Assembly (NCBI GenBank): GCA_034670405.1 | Contig: JAXDDX010000061.1 | Coordinates: 294,501-358,500, forward strand | Source of the DNA: Hoplostethus atlanticus | Lineage: Eukaryota > Chordata > Actinopteri > Trachichthyiformes > Trachichthyidae | Direction: 5' to 3' | Length of the DNA: 64,000 nt | In this document: positions 49,119-59,494 of the stretch, piece after piece | How the letters are laid out: each line of letters opens with the position of its first letter | Position numbering within the stretch: position 1 is the first letter of the stretch | Notes under the pieces: generated by a model | The model's database searches: none | Seen by the model: the letters and a program-made list of their open reading frames with translations, nothing else | What the model was told of the DNA's origin: nothing | Program-made: the position numbers and the translations under genes

Positions 49119-49430
49119 ATCCTATGAATCTCTTTGATTTTAAATCCTTCACACCCTCATATATCTCTTCAGTTCTGCTATTAGTACACAAAGCCACCCA
49201 GCCAGTGCAGGAAACAATAAAAGAAGCTATGAAATATGCCTCATCCTGGACTTAAAAACACAATTTCCACAGTCATATATATTTAATTTCAGCCAATCAG
49301 TGAGTCATCCTGTCATCCAGTCAGTCACCCAGTCGAACGGCAATACCGAGCCATGAAATATCCCTGGCCCTAGATGTTAAAACTTCATTTCCAGTGTAAT
49401 ATATTAGTAATTCAGCGGCTGGATAAATCA
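48250..49430. repeat. Spacer unit repeated around the CAGC array, four copies
   Basis: A segment of about 60 bases of the form 'GATTTTAAGTCTTTG...CACTCATATATTTCCAGTTCAGC' occurs at about 48255-48310, 49120-49180, 49222-49295 and 49350-49420. The first two are clearly related (GATTTTAAGTC/GATTTTAAATC, TAATATATTC/CATATATCTC, CAGTTCAG/CAGTTCTG). The last two match each other better (ATGAAATAT, TTCCA, ATATATT, TTCAGC). CAGC- or CAGT-type words lie between copies, so the ancestral unit was probably spacer plus tetranucleotide repeat. Confidence 0.65.
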
Positions 49431-49434
49431 GTGC

Positions 49435-49856
49435 AACTGAGTTCCATATTAATAATGATCACAGCACCCAGGGAGCCCAGAGTGACTTATGATTTTATAG
49501 ATGGATTATGCTGTAGTTTATTGCTGTAAGCGAGCCGGCTGTGTGTGTAAGTGTCTATGTAAGAGAGAGAGAGAGAGGGAGGGAGGGGAGATTAAGGGTG
49601 TAACGGAGAAAAATAAATTGCATGTGCGAGAGTGTGTGTGTGTTTGTATGTGATAGAAAGTGGAATCGATTGCACCCCGCTGTCCAGCGTCTGTAGCCCA
49701 AACGTCTCAAAGGACAAGTGTCTGATTGGCCGGCTCTGTACACAAAACACACACAGATTTATATGTTGATGGGGGCTTTAAAACAGGCATCAATCCACAG
49801 CAACAGGCTTTACAATGATAGATATATCAGGCTTCAATAACAGCGACAGAGCAAGC

Positions 49857-49895
<39 letters not shown>

Positions 49896-50360
49896 ATGAA
49901 ATGGAAAGAGATGGATGGACACGGAGAAAATATATATTGCACTTCAATACCACTACAGAAAGAGAGAAATAAAAAGAGACAAAGTGAAAAAGAGGGAAAG
50001 ACAAACCGCTGGGTGAGGGGAAAGTAGATTAAAAGAGCAACGGAGAGAGAGAGAGGAAAAGGAGAGGGTTTTTTATAGGGAATATAAAAATATTCATATC
50101 ATAGAGGGAGCATGGAGGAAGGTGAGAAAATGAGAGACAGCAAAGTGACAGATGAGATGAGAGAGAGAGACAGAGGAGGAAACAGATGATTGCGGAGGAC
50201 GGAGAAAAGGTGAGATATGGTGATGGAGAGCTGATCCATGTGCTGTCTCTCCAAACCTACGCAGTACATTTCCATCCTACTATAATAATATCTTGATTGT
50301 TTTCATATGAAGGACCCCCAAGTTGAACTGCATTAGGTCATGGAGCCCAGAGACTCCATA
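49435..50360. other. Non-coding stretch with purine-rich tracts
   Basis: GA run at 49859-49888 and GA-rich words at 49560-49590 and 49960-50200. No gene is recognised. Confidence 0.6.
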
Positions 50361-50365
50361 TGCGA

Positions 50366-50503
50366 GATTCAAGATTCAAAGAACTTTATTTGGCACATAC
50401 ACACACAAAATGAAAAAGGAATGTGCAAAGGGCAACAGTACACAGTATTTACAATAAAAAAAAAAACACAATATTTACAGTATTACAGTAAGAGCTCTTT
50501 AAA
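50366..50503 (-). repeat. LINE 3' end, same family as 18.2 kb
   Basis: It matches 18206-18365 almost phrase for phrase: AAGAACTTTATTTG, CACATACACACAC, GGGCAACAGTACACAGTATT, CACAATATTTACAGTATTAC, AGTAAGAGCTCTT. Only the 3' untranslated region remains. Confidence 0.85.
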
Positions 50504-50509
50504 ACACAT

Positions 50510-51720
50510 GCAACACAGTCTCTCACAACAGTTTGTGAAATGAGCACAAACTCTGAAAGGCGTTTAGCCAGGATACAGGACCCTTTGGGAGTCTTTCATC
50601 GTCTAGTTTTTTTTACCTTATGGCAAGCCCTGTAACGAAAAAACTACATCGAATTTCACCCAGACAGCTGTCCGTAATCCCTCAGTTGTCTACTTTCACC
50701 GCGGTGGCTTTTAGACTTTGTTAAAGACAGGAATACCCCAAAACACCAATGTAATGAAATCAAAGATGGCTGACAGACGCCTCAAATTCTTTGTCGGTAC
50801 TCTTGCTTCCACGCATACACCTGCTGCTGCCTCCGGTGGTCGAAATTTAAAGTACTTTTAAATTACTCTTCTAATAGCCTAGGTGAGCGACCTTTTATTA
50901 CCTTGACAGAATCGAGTATTCTTGTAGCGAAAATTAAACCCCCATCGACGGTCAATTTAAAATATGTCTGCGCCAAGATGTCGAAACTGCAAAGCATCGA
51001 AACTGCAAAACTCCAACAGCTTGCATATTCAAAAAAAAAAAGAGCCGAAAGGGTCCTGTATCAGAGCTAAGATGTATGTTGTTGTTTACATGTTGTTGAC
51101 ACAAATTCTGTTCCGTGTCACAACGTTCCTCCACTACGAAAGGGTTAGCACTGATTGGACAGGCCACTTTCACATGTTTGTCAGGTTAAGGTTTCAATGC
51201 ACCGCTGGGCTTCCTGTGCCATGTATCCCAGCATGCACCGGTTTCATTATGTGAGTTGTTGACGTTCCAATGTCACCAAGACAGATAAAATGATTCTGTT
51301 TCTTTTCCTGTTTGGTTGGCTGGCTGCAGTGTCAACAACCATACAATACAAACAACAGTCGCGGTCCAAAAGGATGTTGAGCAAAAATGGATAAGAAATA
51401 AGAGATACGAGTATCCAGGGAGAACAAGCTTTCCAGAGCATGGAAAGAAAAGACTCAAAAACACAGTCAATAGATTACAGATACTGAAAAACAGGTAATA
51501 ATTTATTTCATCCCAAAATGCTTCATATCCATTTTGGAGAAACAATGTCAATACAAATTGTAAGATAAAATATATCAATACATTACATTTTCTACAGTTT
51601 GGAGGCAAAATAAACCAAATGTTACTGAGACGGACGCAATCAGTGATGTGTAAAAGTAATGTGTATTTTCACCTGACAGTAGTGATATCAGTAACCTTCC
51701 TTGGCAGCTGACAGAGGCAT
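50510..51720. other. Non-coding stretch, no gene recognised
   Basis: Ordinary sequence. The frame at 51273-51608 (111 residues, minus) is Leu/Phe-rich with no recognisable domain. Confidence 0.5.
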
Positions 51721-51721
51721 T

Positions 51722-51977
51722 TGGTAAATGGTAAATGGACTGCATTTATATTGCGCTTTTATCCAAAGCGCTTTACGATGTATGCCTCTCATTCACCCAT
51801 TCACACACACAGTGAGCTACCATGCAAGGTGCTGGTCTGACCATCGGGAGCAATTTGGGGTTCAGTGTCTTGCCCAAGGACACTTTGACATGTGGACAGG
51901 AGGAGCTGGGGATCGAACCTCTGATCTTCTGATTAGAGGACAACCCGCGCTACCTCCTGAGCCACAGCCGCCCCATT
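51722..51977 (-). repeat. Full-length tRNA-derived SINE, antisense
   Basis: On the minus strand it begins GGGGCGGCTGTGGCTCAGGA (A box in TGTGGCTCAGGAGG) and has a clean B box, GAGGTTCGATCCCC. It continues with the body motif GGGCAAGACACTGAACCCCA and CAAATTGCTCCCGATGG and ends with CGCTTTGGATAAAAGCGCAA. Its 3' end is a TAAATGG repeat. This order matches a very abundant teleost tRNA-SINE. The well-preserved boxes suggest a fairly young copy. Confidence 0.88.
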
Positions 51978-51979
51978 TC

Positions 51980-52800
51980 CGTAGATAATGTGAAGGTATT
52001 TATTGATTATATTGATTCTGTTCCAGTGAATGTCTCAATCAGTGTTCAATGTGTCTGCTCGTCGATAGGTCACAGAGATCAATGGATTGATGTCAGTGCT
52101 GTATCCACTCGTTGTTACACGGAGAAAAATTAACTTAGCTTAAAAGTGCTACACGTAGCATTTAAGTAATTGTGATGCCTTGGTTACACATATTCCGTAA
52201 CCTTGGTAGCATGATGGGATTTGGGGGGGGGGGTTCACCAAGTATCTCATGAAATTTTCACTTCACGATATCTGTTGGGAAACGCAAAGACCTGTCCTGA
52301 AACTGAGCGGGAAGTATGCCGTGAATTTTCAGGATCCACCGCTGTCAGGAAACCCAACGCATATTGGTTATAAACCTTGGTGTTTCCTGCCCAGAACAGG
52401 ATGTTGCTCCCCCGGTTTGTTTTCTCTTTCACTTTACTGAAGACGACGAACATGTTGGAAGTGATTTTTCCATCTGCCTTTCACTCCTTCCACCATCTGC
52501 CACCTTTAGTTCCATTAGCGTTGGAAGAACAGCGCCCCCTTTCTGTTTTGTGCCATAAAGCAATCGAGAAGATTTCCTACAAAATGTGACCCGGTGTCCC
52601 TGAGGCCAGTAGAGGCTTCCGTTCTTCTTGTTTGTTTACAGTAATTAAAGTAACGTCTCCAAATCAACGTGGTTAATGGTTTATTGATGTTAAAACAAGT
52701 AAGCAGCCGTGAATAGACTCTTGTTGCAACAGACACACAAACAGGCTGAAATAGCCAACACAGCAGTATTAGTTATGTTACAGCATTAAGCACTTACAGC
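51980..52800. other. Non-coding stretch, no gene recognised
   Basis: Ordinary sequence with a G-run at 52224-52233. Confidence 0.5.
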
Positions 52801-52804
52801 AGCC

Positions 52805-52806
<2 letters not shown>

Positions 52807-52896
<90 letters not shown>
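52807..52896. repeat. (GA)45 microsatellite
   Basis: A 90-base perfect GA run. Confidence 0.96.
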
Positions 52897-52899
<3 letters not shown>

Positions 52900-52999
52900 A
52901 GAGGAATGATCATGCTGCCAGCTTTCTCTGCCAGCCTCGCAAATACAAGTTGAGTCTTTTTGCACTACTGGTGTGAACTTGGCACTTGGTATGCACATT

Positions 53000-53002
<3 letters not shown>

Positions 53003-53048
<46 letters not shown>

Positions 53049-53218
53049 GCAGTGAAACAGGCTTTTGTGTGGGGGTGACAGTTTGGGAGCTTAGCAAGTT
53101 GTAGCAAGAGGAGGAGAGGAGAGGAGAGTACAGCAGAGAAGAGAGGAGAAAATTGGAGAGGGGAGGAGAAGAGAAAGCCTCGGGACACACAGGGAGCAAT
53201 ATCTATCCCTCTCGCTCT

Positions 53219-53255
<37 letters not shown>

Positions 53256-53356
53256 ACACACACACAGTCAGTCAGTCAGTCCCAGTAGACAGTCTCCAGA
53301 GGAGATAAGGCTGAAAGACAGACAGGGGTCACACTCTATTAGCTAGCCACTGGGAG

Positions 53357-53391
<35 letters not shown>
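53003..53391. repeat. GT, GA-rich, CA and GT repeats
   Basis: GT run 53003-53046, GGAGA words 53108-53175, CA run with one interruption 53220-53266 followed by (GTCA)4, and GT run 53360-53391. Confidence 0.93.
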
Positions 53392-53393
<2 letters not shown>

Positions 53394-53475
53394 TAGGGGT
53401 GTGTCTGTGTGTTTGGACAGGGATGGGGAGGATAGCTAACTGCTTTGTAGCCAATACTTGGTGTCATCTGACTTT

Positions 53476-53525
53476 ATAGAATAGAATAGAATAGAATTTG
53501 GTCACCTGAGAATAGAATAGAAGAG
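53476..53525. repeat. (AATAG)n pentanucleotide repeat, interrupted
   Basis: Two runs of AATAG/AGAAT words separated by TTTGGTCACCTG. Confidence 0.88.
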
Positions 53526-53655
53526 AATTCATTGCTTTCCCGCAGCAATTTCACGTCCCTCCTCCTAAACATTCACCGTACGGAACACAATGGATTAGAA
53601 ATGAATAAAATCATGGTTGTAAAGAGTAAAGAATCAAATAAACCTCTTGAGGTCA

Positions 53656-53861
53656 AAGGTGGGGAATGAACTCCCCACTGATGTCAGGACAGCAGAGTCG
53701 CTGCACATCTTTCGCCGCAGGCTGAAAACCCACCTCTTCAGGAAACACTACCCTGACTCTTCCCCTTAGCCTTGCCTATTTGTCGTCAATTATGTGTCTG
53801 AGCTCTTGTTTATTGGCTCTTTTTGATACACTTATTTGTCTTAGCTCTTGTTTATTTGGTT
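53656..53861 (+). mobile_element. L2-clade LINE fragment lacking its 3' tail
   Basis: It corresponds to 27662-27873. The last 32 codons of ORF2 (starting at WNELPTDVRTAESL with a small change at the junction, through FRRRLKTHLFRKHYPDSS) are followed by the start of the 3' untranslated region. I see only a few substitutions and one 6-base deletion over about 205 bases. It stops at TTATTTGGTT, where sequence of the THAP transposon begins, so the tail was lost by recombination or deletion at this junction. Confidence 0.9.
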
Positions 53862-54302
53862 AGGCAACAAAGCAAAATTGGAGATCCTTTACCTTGAAAA
53901 AGCGTCCAGATGTAAGATGTAACCGTTCTGACAAATGTAATCTTGTTACTGGAGCAGAATCCAAGGAGGCTCCAACTTGAATAGTTATCAGTTAACCCAG
54001 TCTCACGTCCCCAGAACAACAAATCCATAAAATGAAAGGCATTGACTCTGAGCATATCAACCCCCTTTTTCAGCGCACCTTTTATATTTAAATAAAGTAT
54101 TGTCTCGTTTAGCGTATGTGTAAAGATTGTCATGCCAAATCACAATTGGGAACTAGTGAAAACTTAGTGATCTTCGACTCTTAACGCACTTAGCTAACTT
54201 TAGTGTCGTTATGTTGTCAGGGTTACTTATGGTGAAAAAAATACTTAATATGAGGAATAGGTATTTACCAACATATAAAATGAGTTTTCAAAGAAGTGTT
54301 TG
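53862..54302 (+). mobile_element. THAP transposon copy 1, left part only, degraded
   Basis: It aligns in order with 54486-54990: AAAGCAAAATTGGAG, GAGGCTCCAACTTGAA, ATAAAATGAAAGG, CAGCGCAC, TTAAATAAAGTATTGTCT, GATTGTCATGCC, CAAATCACAATTGGG, GCTAACTTTAG, GTCAGGGTTACTT. Its left end is missing where it meets the L2 fragment. The THAP coding frame is destroyed. It is more diverged than copy 2 and so probably older, or duplicated long ago. Confidence 0.8.
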
Positions 54303-54557
54303 TAATGCACTGTAGCCGTCAGAGAGGCCTGCCCCCGTCACCAGTGGATCCTCCATGCCAATCGTCCAACCACCGTAGCCCACGTTCCTTTCTCCTCCCC
54401 TTCCTCCCTCTCCAATCACTCACCATTTCCCTCTATAGACCCTTTTAGCGCCTACGTCACGATTACGTCACGGTGTTAGCTGGAGGCAAAACAAAGCAAA
54501 ATTGGAGGCATCACCTCACCTCAGAGCAGCAGAGTAAGAGGCTACCGTTCACCGAAA

Positions 54558-54730
54558 ATGTCATCTTGCTGTGTTGTTGGATGCCAGAATCGAAGGAGAG
54601 GCTCCAACTTGAAATGTTATCGTATACCAGCTGCCACTGCCAGTAAAAAAAATTAAATGCGATAAAATGAAAGGATTGGACTGAGGCGATCATCAAAAAT
54701 GCTCGTGTTTGCAGCGCACACTTCATATGT
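54558..54730 (+). pseudogene. THAP zinc-finger N-terminus of transposase, broken
   Basis: Starting at the ATG at 54558 the frame reads MSSCCVVGCQNRRRGSNLKC followed by YRIP, with the first Cys pair of the C2CH finger spaced C-x4-C as in THAP domains. After a shift at an A-run near 54650 it continues as KDWTEAIIKNARVCSAHF, giving the distal C-x2-H and the conserved KDW. Two faults inactivate it: the shift with an early stop, and a TGA just before KDW. In intact relatives this DNA-binding finger recognises the transposon ends. Confidence 0.85.
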
Positions 54731-55040
54731 TAAATAAAGTATTGTCTGTTTTAGGTATGGATATGTGTCTAAAGATTTGTCATGCCCACCAAATCACAAA
54801 TTGGGGAACTAGGAGGAATAACGTGAGGTGATTTCTCTCGTAACTCTCTTAGCGCATTAGCTAACTTTTAGTTGTAACGTTATGTGTGTCAGGGTTAACT
54901 TTATGGTTGACAAATACAAATACTTTCAAATATGAGATCCAGGTTATTTACCCAGCCATACAAGTGCAGTTCGCTGTCAAGACGTAGCTGTTTGTCCTAT
55001 TGACGATAACCCAAGCCTGGTACATGGTTGTCTTCTGGCC

Positions 55041-55369
55041 CTACCGCTGGTTAGGCAGAACTTCGGATCGCACGACACAAAACTCATCTGGTAAATCTTT
55101 GTATTTTAAGTCTTGTACGTGACCATTCAGGACATAGTTATAGGCATCTAAAGATTTATACGCCCTCAGTTTCTCTTTACTACACACGCTTGGTTTCTCT
55201 ATCAGGTAGGTGTAAATGTCTGGCCATTCCACAGTAGGTAGTCCTGTCAGATCGTCGGGTCGGCCAATCTGGTCCCGTTGGTTAATGTTAACTTGTTCAA
55301 GTAACACTCGCGGTCCTGGAGAGTGAGTGACCGTAAATATTCAGATATAGCGTTATTTTCTTCAGCCAT
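55041..55369 (-). pseudogene. N-terminal part of ISL2EU-type second protein, broken
   Basis: The ATG is at 55369 (minus). The frame starts MAEENNAISEYLRSLTLQDR and runs to about 55263, where one missing base shifts it. It then continues with LTGLPTVEWPDIYTYLIEKP, SKEKLRAYKSLDAYNYVLNG and DLPDEFCVVRSEVLPNQR before a stop. 'KEKLRAYKSLDAYNY' is a motif I associate with the SWIM/YqaJ-type protein accompanying ISL2EU transposases in fish. A donor-like GGTAGGG follows, so this may be the first exon. Only one frameshift is seen, so decay is recent. Confidence 0.7.
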
Positions 55370-55499
55370 GTTAAAAACAAGCCAACGAAACTTGCTAGCC
55401 AGCGTTGTTGGCTAACGTGTTCCGGCCGGGTTCTGCCTCCACCTAAGCTCCGCCCACAAAAAAACGTCATCATGTTTACTAACTGAAAAGGGGTCTGTT

Positions 55500-56100
55500 T
55501 GTTTCCCCTCAGCTGCTTCTGTTTCATTTCAGCTTCCTAAACCACACCAGACTGACGCACCACCTCCTCCCCCGCCACCACCACCAGCATCACGGCTCCA
55601 TCAGATATCCAGGAGGGTTAGATCTTCAGCCCGGGGGGGTTCTCCTGTCTCCTACCTGCCCCTGGGAGCTTCACCCTATCGCTGGATACCTCTGGGAGTC
55701 TACCAAACCGATGCTCACGCTCATCTCCCAGGTGCTCAATTTTCCCTGGATAAGAAAGAAGTTACCAGTTTCAGGACACAAGAATCTATTGGGATTTTTA
55801 AAGTTGGCTCCAGTAATTCAACACATCTTGGACTCACTCAATAACTCCCAAACTGCATCCTTACCCTTGTCCCTTTCCTTTGCTTCTACTGTAACATAAC
55901 AGATGCAGTAGATCCTGAGAGAATAAAACCTTTACATTTATTGGACCGGCCAAATCTGATTCATTATCCAGTCAATAAAGACGCATCGTGTCATTCTGGC
56001 TAGCGAGGCTCCGTTATTTCCCAGGAGGATCCAGTCAGTTAAACTCTTTACAGGATTTTGATTCTTTCCAACACGTTTATAGGGTCAGTGGGATACGAGG
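55500..56100. other. Non-coding stretch, no gene recognised
   Basis: Ordinary sequence with a CCACCACC-rich patch at 55555-55590. Confidence 0.5.
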
Positions 56101-56102
56101 GG

Positions 56103-56104
<2 letters not shown>

Positions 56105-56183
<79 letters not shown>

Positions 56184-56313
56184 AGAGAGAGAGAGAGAGA
56201 TTGAGATTGAGTGAAGAGTTTTTTCTTTTGTACAAAATGTTTTTCTCTATTTATTTAATCACCTCTCACTTTACTTTTCATTCCATCTCTGATTCCATTC
56301 CTTTTACATTTGC

Positions 56314-56360
<47 letters not shown>
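56105..56360. repeat. (GA)n tract of ~95 bp and (AC)21 microsatellite
   Basis: GA run 56105-56200 with a few AAAG interruptions, and AC run 56319-56360. Confidence 0.95.
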
Positions 56361-56363
<3 letters not shown>

Positions 56364-56499
56364 TCTCTCTCTCCCTGGTATATTTAGCAGCAGTGTGTCT
56401 CCTTTATCTTCCCCTCTCTCTCTCTTTGTCTCTGATGTGTATTTAGCAGCATTGTATGTCTATCAAGGTTTCCTGATAGTCTGAGCTGTGATGCCGTCA

Positions 56500-56650
56500 G
56501 TTGTGTGTGTGTGTGAGTGTGTGTGTTTCTCATGTGCGTGTGTGTGTGTGTGTGTGTTGTGTGCATGCACGCGATTGCCAAAGCTGCTTGATAGCCTGAC
56601 TGCCGATAACATCAGTTTGCCTGTCTGTCAGAATCTCAGCAGGCTAGCTT

Positions 56651-56694
<44 letters not shown>

Positions 56695-56934
56695 GCTGAG
56701 TGTGTCATACACACATGCACAAGGGCATAAATACACGTGGACAACAACTGCAGAGAAGCACACACTAGCTTAGTCTCTCTCTCACACACACACACACTAG
56801 CTGTCTATCACACACACACACACACACACAGGTCAACTTACGGATCCATTACTCATGTGTTCATGTGTGTGTGTAATAGCCATACTGTTTGACAGATTGG
56901 CCAGGCAATGTGTGATTGATCTATTATCTATGTG

Positions 56935-56980
<46 letters not shown>
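56500..56980. repeat. GT/CA microsatellite cluster
   Basis: GT-rich 56502-56570, CA 56655-56693, CA words 56780-56831, perfect GT run 56939-56980. Confidence 0.93.
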
Positions 56981-56982
<2 letters not shown>

Positions 56983-57140
56983 CAATGATACACAGGAAGT
57001 CTGTCAAGGTTAAACTGTCTCTGATCTGAACAGGAAAAGCACCACAGGACCTCAAGCGGCGAGGCCCAGCGTCGACTCTACGTATCGATGATGAAGCTGT
57101 GATCATTTTACTGTGACACAACACGGACTGCAGGAACCAG

Positions 57141-57300
57141 CTGAAGCGTAAAGGTCGGTGATGCACGCTTGTGACCGAAACGTCGCTGGTTCAAACCCCA
57201 GAATCACTGGGTAGGAACAATTAATGGGCTCTCCCCACTCTGTACGACTTCAGTCAAGGTAACTTTGAGCAAGGGCCTTAACCTGCGATGTTCCAGAGGA
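57141..57300 (+). repeat. tRNA-derived SINE
   Basis: The B box GCTGGTTCAAACCCC (about 57189-57203) follows CACGCTTGTGACCGAAACGT, typical of the tRNA-like head of fish SINEs. The body GAGCAAGGGCCTTAACCTGC is the same motif family as at 32.49 kb. There is no L2 tail. Moderately diverged. Confidence 0.75.
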
Positions 57301-57304
57301 GCGG

Positions 57305-57904
57305 CTCACTCATTAACACACACAGATTAACGCCCGGGGCCCCGACTCACAGGGGCCCTGCTTTTGTTTATTGTCTGTGTGCTATGAGTGTGTCACAGTG
57401 ATGTGCAATAACACACTCATGAAAATAATCAAAATATAATTTTCGTGATGTTATTATAAAACATGTTTGATGAAAATCAATATAGTTTGACAGCAAGCTA
57501 ACAAGAAACCCATCAGCTGGTTGTGGGTAGACCAGAGCTTACACCGCACACTAGTGGTTTGCTTGCTAACATTATAGCTGCACATAGGCGTTATAGACAG
57601 AGGTCTATGAATGGCAGTGAGGTGAATGTTTTCATTTCGAGGCCCATTCCCAGAAATCATGGAATGTGACATTTTGACTGGGGATGGGATTCTCTTCTCT
57701 ATTGATTTAAGATGATGAGTAATAAATGAGTGTCCCTTGCAATGAAAGTGTAAGCACTCGACACTCGACACTGGACCTCTTTCGACAGTTGGCATGATAC
57801 CAAATAATTTACTGCAAATAAAGTAAATGATTGTACTGGGCAGCTCCCGGGCATGAAGGTATACAACTGTATGGTGGTGCTGAAAAAGAGCACAGTGAAA
57901 ATAT

Positions 57905-57905
<1 letters not shown>
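57305..57905. other. Non-coding stretch, no gene recognised
   Basis: Ordinary sequence ending in a GT run (57908-57938). Confidence 0.5.
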
Positions 57906-57939
<34 letters not shown>

Positions 57940-57960
57940 TGCATGTTGGCGGAGTGCAAT

Positions 57961-58269
57961 TGTAGCAACCTGCTACGATACCGGGTCCGTGACAGACCGA
58001 GACAAAGGCAGAGTTAACGGGCCAGCAGACTGTTTTATTAGCAGCAGATCAACAGCCGACCGGATCCTCATGCTCTCCGTCAGCCTCTCACAGTGACGCA
58101 ACCGCCCTCCCTCACACAGTCACACACACCGGGTAAAAGCTGCAATCAGCCTTAATTGGCCTCAGCCGTGCTGGATCCAGGGAGAATCAGAATCACTCTC
58201 GACTCTCCCCCGGATCCAGCCTACGCCTCACCCGCTCCCTCCCCCGCTCCCTCCCCCCGGTCCGCCGCA
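57961..58269 (-). mobile_element. Solo LTR, short form (309 bp), 5-bp target duplication
   Basis: The minus strand starts TGCGGCGGACCGGGGGGAGG and ends GTAGCAGGTTGCTACA. Flanking bases are GCAAT on both sides (57956-57960 and 58270-58274), a perfect 5-bp duplication. AATAAAAC lies near the 3' end, followed by the conserved CTGCTGGCCCGTTAACTCTG. It aligns along its whole length with the plus-strand LTR at 58870 except for about 300 bases absent here. No internal retroelement sequence remains, as expected after LTR-LTR recombination. Confidence 0.85.
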
Positions 58270-58274
58270 GCAAT

Positions 58275-58864
58275 GAAATGAACCTTTGCTCCCCCAGCAG
58301 CACCTGCACCTGCTCCACTCTTCTCCTCTCCTCTCCATACTTGTTCAGTTGCTGTTCTCTAATATACTTAATGATTCTGGTGTGATTTTAATTAAGCCTG
58401 TAAACAGAAAACAATTTTCCAGTTAGGCATAACTGCACATTTATGCATGACATGAATTACTCTTAAATAATTGCAGGCCTATAACCAATATCCCAAACAT
58501 TTTCCCTTCTCAGTTCTGCAGGAAAGTGTAAACGCTGAATCACTTTGTGCTGTTCTTGGACCAGTAGGAGGACAAACATACAATGGAAACAGATAGGTCT
58601 CCTAGAACAGATTGAAATAAGTGCAATAAGTATCACTTTGGCCTAAAGAAAATGAGTTTTATCTCACATTATCCCAATTGCACTATTATTAGGCTACTGA
58701 ACAGGAAATGAAAGTTTCCATGCTGGTCTAGGACGACAAATCAAATCATCTAGCTAATCTTTACGAATTTACAAGCATTACAAAGCATTGTCCTGGTATC
58801 ATATATATTACGGTCTGGTGGAGGCTCCTGCTGAAACATCCCAATATAGCCCATCAATAAATAC
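58275..58864. other. Unique-looking DNA between the two solo LTRs
   Basis: AT-rich, no gag or pol traces. The two LTRs are therefore independent insertions and not the ends of one provirus, which would also require the same orientation. Confidence 0.6.
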
Positions 58865-58869
58865 ATGGT

Positions 58870-59488
58870 TGTGGCGGACTGGAGGGAGGGTGGGGGGAGG
58901 CTTAATTGGATCCAGGAGAGAGGTGAGTTAGTGGACTGCTTCTTTCCTGGATCCGGTTCCAGCTGCAGCCAGTTGGGACTGATTGCAGCTGGGGCCTTTT
59001 TAACGTGTGTGTGTGAATGTGAGTGTGGGAGGGACGCGCCAGTGTGAGAGGCTGGCGGCGTGACCAGGGAGCCGACGTGGATGGAGGATCCAGTCGGCTG
59101 TGTGTGAGCGGAGTGGAGAGACGGGGCCAGCACCAGCGGGAGAGACGGAGCGGGAGCGGGCCGTCTCCTGCCGCGGCGTCCGGCGGAGGTCCGCGGAGGA
59201 CGCAGTCGGGAGCCACCTGCAAGGGCTGACCAGTCGGGGTTGGGGCAGGATGCCCCTGGAAGCCTGGCAGGCTGGGGCAGCCTTGGGGCTCCGCGGCTGG
59301 CCCACCGGGACCGAAGGAGGGCGCTGGCGGAGGGAGACGGCGCCGACGGCGCGCTGCCGTCAACCCGGGCCGTGGGTATTATTGGTGCCGGTATTGTTGG
59401 ACAATAAAACGGCCCTGCTGGCCCATTAACTCTCCCCTGCCTATGTCTCTGTCTGTCAAGGACCCCGGTTATGTGGCACCCTGCCACA
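58870..59488 (+). mobile_element. Solo LTR, long form (619 bp), 5-bp target duplication
   Basis: It starts TGTGGCGGACTGGAGGGAGG and ends ACCCTGCCACA, obeying the TG...CA rule, between perfect ATGGT duplications (58865-58869 and 59489-59493). AATAAA at about 59403 and CTGCTGGCCCATTAACTCT match the short form at 57961. The extra part, roughly 59100-59390, is very GC- and CpG-rich. A 245-residue minus-strand frame covering the LTR is low-complexity and antisense, so not a gene. A 5-bp duplication fits Ty3 or BEL elements and some retroviruses. I do not choose between them. Confidence 0.9.
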
Positions 59489-59494
59489 ATGGTA

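Larger units (their letters stand above)
54436..55498. mobile_element. THAP/YqaJ DNA transposon (ISL2EU-like), internally deleted
   Basis: The left end TAGACCCTTTTAG (54436) and right end CTGAAAAGGGGTCT(G) (55484-55498) form imperfect TIRs of about 13 bases. Inside lie two broken first-exon-like frames facing each other: a THAP zinc finger at the left on the plus strand, and at the right on the minus strand a frame similar to the second protein (YqaJ-type nuclease) of ISL2EU transposons. Everything between, including the DDE transposase core, is missing. At 1.06 kb it is a deletion derivative on the way to a MITE. The superfamily assignment rests on the THAP plus second-frame pairing. Confidence 0.75.

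Noticed and set aside
48469-49120. Minus-strand Gly-Trp-Leu-Ala repeat frames that look like membrane proteins
   Set aside because: Pure translation of the CAGC/CAAC array; no flanking coding sequence or splice sites.
58750-59487. 245-residue minus-strand frame
   Set aside because: Covers the solo LTR antisense, is Pro/Ser/Arg low-complexity because the LTR is GC-rich, and starts and ends at unrelated sequence.
57956-59493. The two LTRs as ends of a single provirus
   Set aside because: They are in opposite orientation, have different target duplications, and no gag or pol sequence lies between them.
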